32,167 nucleotides of DNA from Saprospira grandis DSM 2844 (GTDB lineage: Bacteria; Bacteroidota; Bacteroidia; Chitinophagales; Saprospiraceae): assembly GCA_945888475.1 (NCBI GenBank), contig CAMDAB010000031.1, positions 1-32,167 on the forward strand, given 5' to 3'. Positions 25,838 through 32,167 of this stretch are shown here, in pieces. The position numbers and the translations under genes are program-made. Position 1 is the first letter of the stretch, and every line of letters starts with the position of its first letter. A model generated the notes under the pieces. It had not been told where the DNA came from and made no database searches. It saw nothing but the letters and a program-made list of their open reading frames with translations.

Positions 25838-27931
25838 ATGAAAACTTACACTGAAAACTCAACAAATGAAGATAAGGAGTCGCTATCTAATGAGTCAAAA
25901 AAACTGAATGGAGCTAATCCTAAGTTTGTTGACAACAGACCCGAGACCATAGCTCAGTTAAAAATGAAGGAAATGCTCAAAAATAGTCAGCAAACAATGC
26001 AGATGAAAAATGAGCAGGAAAGGCCAAACATAAACACTACAGCAACAGATGAACTTTCTAAAAAAGAAATAGCGCCATTCCAACTTAAAGAAGATCCTAC
26101 AGGAGACTCCAAGCCTACTGCTGGTTCATCCGATCCGAATAAAACAGGAATACCCGATAACCTTAAAACAGGGATGGAAAGTCTTTCAGGAATGCCGCTT
26201 GATGATGTAAACGTGCATTATAATTCCGAAAAGCCTGCGCAATTGCAAGCACTTGCATACGCACAGGGAACTGATATTCACTTGGGTCCTGGACAAGAGG
26301 AACACCTGCCTCATGAATTGGGGCATGTGGTACAGCAGAAAAAAGGTACTGTGAAACCTACCATGCAGATGATGGGTAAGTCTGAGGGAGTCCCTGTAAA
26401 TGATGATCCGCAACTTGAAAGAGAAGCAGATTTAATGGGTGGAGAGGCCTTACAAATGAAAGCAAATGAAAAAGAATCGAACCCCGCAATAGATCAACTG
26501 AAACGAGGTATATCAGCTCTTTCATCGGGCAAAGGACCTGTGCAAAGAGAGGAAGATCCTTATGCGGAATCCAGTTACGAAGAAGAAGCTCCGGTTTCTG
26601 ATCCTTATGCAGAATCCAGTTACGAAGAAGAAGCTCCGGTCTCTGATCCTTATGCAGAATCCAGTACCGAAGAAGAAGCTCCCGTCTCTGAACCATATGG
26701 AGAGTCTAGCACTGAAGAGGAAGCTCTAGACTCTGATCCATATGGAGAGTCAAGTCTTGAGGAACAAAGCCTTGTTTCGGAAGAAAGTCCTGTGGTAGAG
26801 AATGAACCACAGTTTTGTGAGATGGGGGAACTTGGCACTATACCTGAGTTCATGTCTAAATTAGGATACATTATTGAAGCAGCTGTTCCTGCCGTTGGAA
26901 CGGGTGTTGAAATATCTGCTTCAGGTGCTGTTGCTGCAGAAGGTTTATATGTTGGTTTGGATGCAAAGATAAGTATAGAAAGAGATGAAAATGGGTTAAC
27001 AGGTAGTCTGGAAATAACATCAAAAATTGGACTTGGAGTAATTGCCGCAGGAGCCGATACTCATGGGGCTATTACGATTGGTGATTCTCTGGAAATAAAA
27101 GCAGATGATGGAGTCGAATTTATGAACCTGGGAGGTCTTCATATGTACAATTATATTGCTAAACAACCAGACAGTATTTGGGAGGCCGTGACAAATCCAA
27201 CACTTTATACAATTAGGGAAACTGGAATGGGTGAAATTATCGCAAACTGTCTCTGGGGTGAAGGTTTTCCGGAATATGTTATGCAAAATATGGATCCATT
27301 GACCGTAGGAGGTGTTGAAAACGAAGAGGCTGACGCTGTGTCAAGAACACTTTCTGCCGGTGGCGAAATTGCTGCCGAAGGAGGTGGTGGTGAAGATATG
27401 GAGGCAGGTATGGAAGTTGCAATGGGTGGCAGTATAAAGGAAACAACTGGGGTAGATGAAAGTGGCGCTCTAGCTACTGAATCTGAAACAAATTTCTCTG
27501 CGAGCTCAAAAATTAGTGTTGGTGAAGTTGAGGCCGAAGTTAAAGTTGATTCCATAGAAGGATTGGAATGCACGCTTGAAGTTCCTTATCCAAAGGCAGC
27601 TAAAGGTCCTGCGCAAGCTATTTTCAATAGTTTTAACAATGTTATAAGCTCAGTTATTAATAAAATTGCAGGAAATGTTTCAGATCCACTTTCGTACGAA
27701 AATGCAAAATCAATAATAACTAACTGGCAGAGCCCAATACTCGCTGCACTTGCTGAACATGAAATATTGGATAATTCCGTGGAATTTAAAGTTAATGTTC
27801 ATCCCACTAAAGGAGTTGAAATTGTGGTTACACTAATTTATGGAGCCAGCAAGGAGTCTCCAGAAGCGGTGGGCGCTAAAGGAGAAGTAGGGATCAAACA
27901 AAAAACTCAAATATTGACCCTTTCCTTTTAA
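25838..27931 (+). CDS. DUF4157-domain protein 1, putative effector with unique C-terminal payload
   Basis: 697 residues, no signal peptide or membrane helix at the start. Layout: a polar leader (1-30); a [17 protein letters not shown] segment typical of Bacteroidota DUF4157 proteins; Gln/Met-rich region; the DUF4157 core with zinc-binding-like [12 protein letters not shown] (His159, Glu160, His163) and LEREAD (Glu194/Glu196) as a possible third ligand; five 15-residue acidic repeats (240-314); then an unrecognised Gly/Ala-rich, beta-patterned region (about 325-580) and a C-terminal domain. DUF4157 is known from polymorphic toxins and eCIS cargo proteins, where it is thought to assist processing or loading; use here is inferred. 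The next gene is a paralogue with the same first third and a different payload. Confidence 0.8.
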   Translation: MKTYTENSTNEDKESLSNESKKLNGANPKFVDNRPETIAQLKMKEMLKNSQQTMQMKNEQERPNINTTATDELSKKEIAPFQLKEDPTGDSKPTAGSSDPNKTGIPDNLKTGMESLSGMPLDDVNVHYNSEKPAQLQALAYAQGTDIHLGPGQEEHLPHELGHVVQQKKGTVKPTMQMMGKSEGVPVNDDPQLEREADLMGGEALQMKANEKESNPAIDQLKRGISALSSGKGPVQREEDPYAESSYEEEAPVSDPYAESSYEEEAPVSDPYAESSTEEEAPVSEPYGESSTEEEALDSDPYGESSLEEQSLVSEESPVVENEPQFCEMGELGTIPEFMSKLGYIIEAAVPAVGTGVEISASGAVAAEGLYVGLDAKISIERDENGLTGSLEITSKIGLGVIAAGADTHGAITIGDSLEIKADDGVEFMNLGGLHMYNYIAKQPDSIWEAVTNPTLYTIRETGMGEIIANCLWGEGFPEYVMQNMDPLTVGGVENEEADAVSRTLSAGGEIAAEGGGGEDMEAGMEVAMGGSIKETTGVDESGALATESETNFSASSKISVGEVEAEVKVDSIEGLECTLEVPYPKAAKGPAQAIFNSFNNVISSVINKIAGNVSDPLSYENAKSIITNWQSPILAALAEHEILDNSVEFKVNVHPTKGVEIVVTLIYGASKESPEAVGAKGEVGIKQKTQILTLSF
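26555..26779 (+). repeat. Five 45-bp tandem repeats encoding an acidic linker
   Basis: Five in-frame units of 15 codons encode variants of [15 protein letters not shown] (units 1 and 2 identical; later units change to T, G, L and so on). The block begins at the point where the two DUF4157 genes stop being similar, so it marks the junction between constant leader and variable payload. Confidence 0.93.
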
Positions 27932-27937
27932 GAACTA

Positions 27938-27985
27938 TAGGCTAATATGGCCACAAATTTCATAAAAAACTGTGGAGCCTAACTT
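27938..27985 (+). terminator. Possible weak terminator after DUF4157 gene 1
   Basis: TAGGCT (27938-27943) pairs with AGCCTA (27976-27981), and CCACA (27951-27955) with TGTGG (27971-27975), with a 15-nt loop; ACTTTT follows. It is weaker than other terminators in the window, so some read-through into the next gene is possible. Confidence 0.4.
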
Positions 27986-28120
27986 TTAAAACTATAATAT
28001 TAACAAACAAAATCATCAACCTGATTTGTTATTTTAAAATATTGAACTAAGAACAAAAGTAAATCTTGACTAATCGTACCTTAGTTAAAGATTATGTTTC
28101 CAAGATTCAAAAGCTGTCCT

Positions 28121-30472
28121 ATGAAAACTCACACAGAAAATTCGTCTGAAACAAAAAAAGAAGCCGTTTCAAAAGAGGAAACGAAGAATAGCAAAACTGC
28201 TAATCAACCTTTTCAGTTTGTTGATAACAGACCCGAGACCATAGCTCAGTTAAAAATGAAGGAAATGCTCAAAAATAGTCAGCAAACAATGCAGATGAAA
28301 AATGAGCAGGAAAGGCCAAACGTAAACACTACAGCAACAGATGAACTTTCTAAAAAAGAAATAGCACCATTCCAACTTAAGGAAGACCCTACAGGAGACG
28401 CCCCGCCAAACGGAGGTTCTTCCGATCCGAACAAAACAGGCCTACCCGATAACCTTAAAACAGGGATGGAAAGTCTTTCAGGAATGCCGCTTGATGATGT
28501 AAACGTGCATTATAATTCCGAGAAACCTGCACAATTGCAAGCACTTGCGTACGCACAGGGAACAGATATACACTTAGGACCCGGGCAAGAAGAACACCTT
28601 CCTCATGAATTGGGGCATGTGGTGCAGCAGAAAAAAGGTAATGTAAAACCTACTATGCAGATGATGGGAAAGTCAGAAGGAGTACCTGTAAATGATGACC
28701 CGCAACTTGAAAGAGAAGCAGATTTAATGGGTGGAGAGGCCTTACAAATGAAAGCAAATGAAAAAGAATCGAACCCCGCTTCAGATAAACTAAAACAAGG
28801 CATGTCGGCTCTTTCATCGGGCAAAGGACCTGTGCAAAGAGAGGAAGATCCTTATGCGGATCCTTATGCAGAAGAGGAGTGCGATCCTAATGCGGAACCA
28901 ATTGCAGAAGAGGAGTGCCTAGAAACAGATCCAACTGCAGCTGAACAGCTCCCAGTTCCAGATCCAAATGCGGAACCAATTGCAGAAGAGGAGTACCCAG
29001 TTTCAGATCCAACTGCAGAGGTACTCCCTACGGAGGATACAGCAGCACAGAATGATGTAGAGAATGAGTCATCTGAAGAAAAATCTTTATTGGCTGAACT
29101 TGCTAATAATACTAAAGTAACATATACATATAATTTTAATCTGGCTATACCCGTAGAAGGAAGTGAGAAATTTATTATTGGAGGATTTATTAAATTTGAT
29201 CTTGGTCAGATGTCCATAATAGGAAGCGAAATAAATATTTCTTACAATCTTAAAGCTTTTGAAGGTAATGAAACTTCCCCTGATTTTAAACCCCTTGATA
29301 TAAAGCTTACAAATACCGGATCTGGCTATGATTTGGGCTATTTGGGCTTTAGTTTAGGTGACTTTGCAGCTAAAGTGAACAAGGGAGAGCTTAGTGCCTC
29401 ATATAGTAAGGGTGCTTTTGGCTTAGGTGTTTCATATTCAACAGAAAAAGTGACAATTACTTCAAGTATGGATGTAATTGCCGCATTGTTTGGCGCAAAG
29501 GCGATTGAGGATAAGGTAAAAGAATGGACTGAATCATTAGGTGAAGGCATAAACGCCACTGTAACTGCACAACTACCTTTTGAGGCTTCACTTGTGATAC
29601 CACTTAAAAAACCGCTGTCATTGCAGATGGATAAAGTTAGTTTTAAGCCTAATTTTGGTATTAAAATGGATGCATTGGGAGCTGTTGGCTTCGATGCAGG
29701 CGCCTCTGCAAGTATTGAAAGTGACTATGCGACTGGCGAACCTGGAGATGAATTTTCGACAACCACCGGTAAAACAGAAGCCCATATTAAAGTTATTATC
29801 TTAGGTCAAGAATTTGGTCCTGAATCTGAAACTGAAACAACACAAAAAGGAACGCTTTGGGAAAGTGTTGAGATGCAAAAAAAGTTATTGGCTTTATGTG
29901 CAGAAAAAGCTTACTTAAGTGTCCATGACAAACAAATTGGAAATGATAGTGCTGATAAAAGTACACTTGTCAATGATTTTGAAAGCAGCTTGCAAACAAA
30001 TTGGAAAGAAGGCGTAAGGGTTATAATGGCGGAAAAAGGTGTAAATATTGATGCTGTTCGAGCGGTAAATTTAGATATATATTATGTCAATGCAAATGTA
30101 TGCTACGTCCAAAATGAATCGGATATTATTAATAAAGTAATAGCAGCTAACAATAAGGCTAAAATAGTTCATGAAGCTATTGTTTTTAATGGGTTAGGAG
30201 ACCTTAGTGGACAATACCAAGCGAAATCAGGAGGTTGGAATACCGTAATAACTTTAAAGAAAGAAGGTAATGTAATTACAGGAGTTTACGAGAACGGTCA
30301 GTTTTCTGGTGAAATAAGCGGTCAAATTATCAAAGGAGATTGGATGCAAGATAATGGTAATGGAGGCTATGGTGAGTTTGTTTTACAAGTACAAGAAAAT
30401 GGAAAAAGACTTTCAGGAAATTGGACAGACGAAAACAATGAGTCTATGACTTGGGAATTAACAAAATTATAA
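28121..30472 (+). CDS. DUF4157-domain protein 2, putative effector with a different payload
   Basis: 783 residues from ATG 28121, chosen because this ATG and its context (GTCCTATGAAAAC) match gene 1; an ATG at 28094 would add nine residues. Residues 33-246 are about 95% identical to residues 30-243 of protein 1 (11 differences in 214, no gaps), including HELGHVVQQ (His162, His166) and LEREAD. A Glu/Asp/Pro-rich linker follows, with DPNAEPIAEEE repeated at 255-265 and 281-291. The C-terminal part is unrelated to protein 1: an unrecognised beta-rich region, a helical segment near 600-690, and a final G/W-rich domain (SGQYQAKSGGWNTVITLKKE, IKGDWMQDNG, LSGNWTDENN) of a type found at the ends of many bacterial proteins. 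It has no signal peptide. Payload activity is unknown. Confidence 0.8.
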   Translation: MKTHTENSSETKKEAVSKEETKNSKTANQPFQFVDNRPETIAQLKMKEMLKNSQQTMQMKNEQERPNVNTTATDELSKKEIAPFQLKEDPTGDAPPNGGSSDPNKTGLPDNLKTGMESLSGMPLDDVNVHYNSEKPAQLQALAYAQGTDIHLGPGQEEHLPHELGHVVQQKKGNVKPTMQMMGKSEGVPVNDDPQLEREADLMGGEALQMKANEKESNPASDKLKQGMSALSSGKGPVQREEDPYADPYAEEECDPNAEPIAEEECLETDPTAAEQLPVPDPNAEPIAEEEYPVSDPTAEVLPTEDTAAQNDVENESSEEKSLLAELANNTKVTYTYNFNLAIPVEGSEKFIIGGFIKFDLGQMSIIGSEINISYNLKAFEGNETSPDFKPLDIKLTNTGSGYDLGYLGFSLGDFAAKVNKGELSASYSKGAFGLGVSYSTEKVTITSSMDVIAALFGAKAIEDKVKEWTESLGEGINATVTAQLPFEASLVIPLKKPLSLQMDKVSFKPNFGIKMDALGAVGFDAGASASIESDYATGEPGDEFSTTTGKTEAHIKVIILGQEFGPESETETTQKGTLWESVEMQKKLLALCAEKAYLSVHDKQIGNDSADKSTLVNDFESSLQTNWKEGVRVIMAEKGVNIDAVRAVNLDIYYVNANVCYVQNESDIINKVIAANNKAKIVHEAIVFNGLGDLSGQYQAKSGGWNTVITLKKEGNVITGVYENGQFSGEISGQIIKGDWMQDNGNGGYGEFVLQVQENGKRLSGNWTDENNESMTWELTKL

Positions 30473-30499
30473 AAGACACAAACTTGAGCTGTAATCGGT

Positions 30500-30562
30500 C
30501 CTGGGTTGAAACCCAGGTATCCAAAGGTGATGAAAATCTGAGCTTAAAAGCATCAGATTTTT
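30500..30562. repeat. Hairpin repeat copy with terminator, after DUF4157 gene 2
   Basis: CCTGGGTTGAAACCCAGG (30500-30517; stem CCTGGGT/ACCCAGG) followed by AAATCTGA (30534-30541) ... TCAGATTT (30553-30560) and further T. The second hairpin would act as the terminator of the DUF4157 gene whose stop is at 30470-30472. Confidence 0.75.
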
Positions 30563-30652
30563 GCTAAAGAACGTTTTAGCCTTCAGTAAGCAAAATTCCA
30601 AATGAGACCGATGCTTTAGCTTCGGGCAACCAACAGATTAATCCGGGCTATT

Positions 30653-30716
30653 CCTGGGTTGAAACCCAGGTATCCAAAGGTGATGAAAAATCTGAGCTTA
30701 AAAGCATCAGATTTTT
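30653..30716. repeat. Second hairpin repeat copy
   Basis: Repeats the copy at 30500-30562 almost base for base (CCTGGGTTGAAACCCAGG at 30653-30670; AAATCTGA/TCAGATTT at 30688-30714), 153-154 bp further on. A GAAAGCTTT-containing stretch follows near 30752, related to the palindrome inserted in the left-end copy. Confidence 0.8.
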
Positions 30717-30850
30717 CGAAAGTTTCGTCAATCCGAAAAACCGATAGCTTCCTCGAAAGCTTTAGGGAGGAATCCGTCTTAACGTAGTTAATCTGTTTGA
30801 AATCAGTATTGACGCAAAGGCATAAAAATCTGTGTGCATCTGTCTGTTTT

Positions 30851-30985
30851 GTGTTGGATAAAATCCAGATCTGTGTTTCTATTTTATGCAGGACACCACG
30901 CTGTGGCTCAAATCCCGTTCCCGCCTGGCGGCTAAGAACAGGCCGCTCCGATGGAGCTGTAATCAGTCCTGGGTTGAAACCCAGG
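30851..30985. repeat. Composite multi-hairpin intergenic repeat, right copy
   Basis: Matches 272-405 with few changes, in the same orientation. CCAC-gct-GTGG, GCTCC-gat-GGAGC and CCTGGGTTGAAACCCAGG (30968-30985) keep their stems. It ends about 20 bp before the XRE gene's stop. Together with the copies at 30500 and 30653 it fills the 530-bp region 30473-31002, where no gene is seen. Confidence 0.8.
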
Positions 30986-31002
30986 CTTCTAAATTATTCA
31001 AT

Positions 31003-31395
31003 TCAACTTTTTTTTCCAGAAATCAACAAATCCGTGAGTTTTTCAAGCTGTTTGCGCAGATAGTTAATTTCATCGGCCTGTGCGGCAATGCGCTGCTGTA
31101 GCAGTTCCAGCATCTTTTCATTTTCGTTGATGGTAAGGTGGACCTGTACTGAATTTTCTTTTGCCTCGCCATGATTCGTATTGTTGGTAATGACTACTTT
31201 TTTATCATCGGCATAAAAGTCTTCGATCCTGATGCCCAGTGCAGCTGCTATTTTCTCCAAACGTTCAGTGCTGATGCCGGTTTCTCCACGCTCCATACGG
31301 CTGTAAGCCTGATGGGTAAGGTTCAGATGCTTTGCAAGCTCTTCCTGAGTTTTGCCCATCATCTCGCGCATCCGTCTTATTTTAAAACCGTTCAT
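31003..31395 (-). CDS. XRE-family transcriptional regulator
   Basis: 130 residues. The N-terminus is a Cro/C1-type helix-turn-helix (about 5-58): IRRMREMMGKTQEELAKHLN, then LTHQAYSRMERGETGIS, then LEKIAAALGI. A linker (VVITNNTNHG...) leads to a predicted coiled coil (ENEKMLELLQQRIAAQADEINYLRKQLEKLTDLL) likely for dimerisation. No ligand domain is visible. The tail resembles the partial protein at 2-184, so similar regulators occur at both ends of the window. It diverges from the T9SS-tailed gene at 31582, which it might control. Confidence 0.9.
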   Translation of the reverse strand: MNGFKIRRMREMMGKTQEELAKHLNLTHQAYSRMERGETGISTERLEKIAAALGIRIEDFYADDKKVVITNNTNHGEAKENSVQVHLTINENEKMLELLQQRIAAQADEINYLRKQLEKLTDLLISGKKS

Positions 31396-31423
31396 AAGCT
31401 CTGAAAAATTAAAGGTTAAAAAA

Positions 31424-31457
31424 CAAAATTAAGCAAGTTTGGTAAAAAACACACAAA
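31424..31457 (-). promoter_or_regulatory. Putative promoter of the XRE gene
   Basis: On the minus strand TTTG (31454-31457), 22 bp, TAATTTTG (31424-31431). The -7 element matches TAnnTTTG; spacing is slightly long. The transcript would start about 20 bp before the ATG. Confidence 0.45.
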
Positions 31458-31534
31458 AACAGCCGGCAAATTTATGCAACAAAAAAGGATAAGCCTTCAA
31501 CAAAATGGGCATATAGTTCAATTTGCGAAATTCC

Positions 31535-31542
31535 TACTTTTG
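31535..31542 (+). promoter_or_regulatory. Putative -7 element of the T9SS-tailed gene
   Basis: TACTTTTG matches TAnnTTTG; no TTTG is present 19-21 bp upstream. It places the transcription start near 31549, after the ATG at 31474 and before that at 31582. Confidence 0.4.
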
Positions 31543-31581
31543 AGTTTTAAATTTTCAATACATCAAAACATTCGTAAAGAT

Positions 31582-32049
31582 ATGAAATTTATTTACTTTT
31601 TAACTTGCATTTTTCCTATTGCTGCGATTGCGCAAAGCAACTTTACCTCCGCCGGCGGAGAATATAAAGGCGAAGGCGGCAGCGTTTCGCAAAGTTTTGG
31701 GCAGCTATCCTTTGCAACGATGAGTTCCGATGAGATAAGCATCTCAGAAGGCGTCATACAGGTTTTTGATATAGCTGTAATTTCCGGAGCAGAGAACAAT
31801 GCCATACAACTTTTTTACAATGCCTATCCAAATCCGGTGCATGAAAACCTGACCTTGTCAGTTGAAAACTACAATGGCGAAGCGCTCGAATACCAAATCT
31901 TCGACAGCAATGGCCGCCTTATCAGCAAGGGAATGGTTGAAAGCAAACTCACTGCTATTTCAACCCTCGACCTAATTCCAGCAAGCTATTATCTGCATGT
32001 GATCAAGGAAGGAAAGTCCGAAAAATCTTTCAAAATTGTCAAAATCTAA
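31582..32049 (+). CDS. Secreted protein with type IX secretion (type A) sorting domain
   Basis: 155 residues from ATG 31582, where a signal peptide starts (MKFIYFLTCIFPIAAIAQ); a longer frame from 31474 is disfavoured by the promoter position. A short N-terminal region (SAGGEYKGEGGSVSQSFGQLSF) resembles those of other Bacteroidota surface proteins. The rest is a Por secretion tail: YNAYPNPVHENLTLSVEN, YQIFDSNGRLISKG, LIPASYYLHVI and a basic end SFKIVKI. Such tails direct export across the outer membrane by the T9SS. Another secreted protein gene follows after 23 bp, probably in one operon. Confidence 0.88.
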   Translation: MKFIYFLTCIFPIAAIAQSNFTSAGGEYKGEGGSVSQSFGQLSFATMSSDEISISEGVIQVFDIAVISGAENNAIQLFYNAYPNPVHENLTLSVENYNGEALEYQIFDSNGRLISKGMVESKLTAISTLDLIPASYYLHVIKEGKSEKSFKIVKI

Positions 32050-32072
32050 ATCAAAAAACATACATAAATCAA

Positions 32073-32167
32073 ATGACTATGAAACTTTACAAAAAACTAC
32101 TCTTTATTATGCTGCTTTTTGCAGCAGTTGCTGCCGAGGCTCAGGCGCCGCAGAAATTCAGCTACCA
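32073..32167 (+). CDS. N-terminus of a secreted protein (partial)
   Basis: The start is ATG 32073 (MTMKLYKK...) or 32079 (MKLYKKLLFIMLLFAAVAAE); either leads into a signal peptide ending near AEAQA. The next residues APQKFSY resemble the 'QAPQKFSYQAV' opening common in large Bacteroidota surface proteins with tail-fibre-like or T9SS domains; that is a pattern memory, not proof. The gene runs off the right edge. Confidence 0.65.
   Translation, partial: MTMKLYKKLLFIMLLFAAVAAEAQAPQKFSY

Noticed and set aside
25136-30472. A complete contractile injection system locus around the DUF4157 genes.
   Set aside because: No sheath, tube, baseplate, ATPase or spike gene is recognisable in the window; only the cargo-like proteins are seen.
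30797-31101. Short plus-strand frames between DUF4157 gene 2 and the XRE gene.
   Set aside because: They are translations of the hairpin repeat and the antisense of the XRE gene.

Overview
The window looks like chromosomal DNA of a member of the Bacteroidota; genus cannot be told from the sequence. Reasons: several promoters fit the phylum's -33 TTTG / -7 TAnnTTTG pattern (best at 25684-25715), there is a GldB-type lipoprotein, a protein with a type IX secretion (Por/T9SS) sorting tail, lipoproteins with FSAC/FFSC lipoboxes, a Bacteroidota-type secreted protein usually labelled 'asparagine synthetase B', and little Shine-Dalgarno signal.

Layout. 1-544: tail of an XRE-like regulator, a multi-hairpin intergenic repeat and a terminator. 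545-5146 (-): a large alpha-2-macroglobulin-like protein with an intact thioester motif. 5147-6237: gene-free, rich in repeats, including a 154-bp direct repeat. 6238-8676 (-): a MazE/MazF-like toxin-antitoxin pair running directly into a secreted TPR protein. 8850-11322: an outer-membrane barrel protein diverging from gldB and a small lipoprotein. 11464-13376: a RelE/ParE-like pair running directly into the 'AsnB-like' secreted protein. 13513-17896: malic enzyme, YgjP-like metallopeptidase, kdsA and two unknown proteins. 17893-18216 (-): a start-less gene remnant. 18424-20869: an exported catalase-peroxidase (katG) behind a near-textbook OxyR site. 20900-22077: a 10-bp tandem repeat and a sigma-70-family factor with a long upstream region. 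22192-25135: glpD and a TPR protein. 25311-25612: a frameshifted leucine-rich-repeat remnant.

25684-30472 is the most unusual part. Two tandem genes encode proteins without a signal peptide. They share an almost identical N-terminal module (about 95% over 214 residues, with a DUF4157-type HExxH metallopeptidase-like motif), then acidic repeat linkers, then unrelated C-terminal halves. This is the architecture of a constant delivery or processing leader with exchangeable payloads, as seen in polymorphic toxins and in cargo proteins of extracellular contractile injection systems (eCIS). No eCIS structural gene is in the window, so delivery is inference. The pair is followed by a repeat cluster related to the one at the left end, and then by a second XRE regulator, a T9SS-tailed protein and the start of another secreted protein.

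Themes: envelope and secreted proteins, oxidative-stress defence, two toxin-antitoxin modules each fused transcriptionally to a secreted-protein gene, dispersed hairpin repeats, and gene remnants around the DUF4157 pair, which suggest a locally plastic chromosome region.
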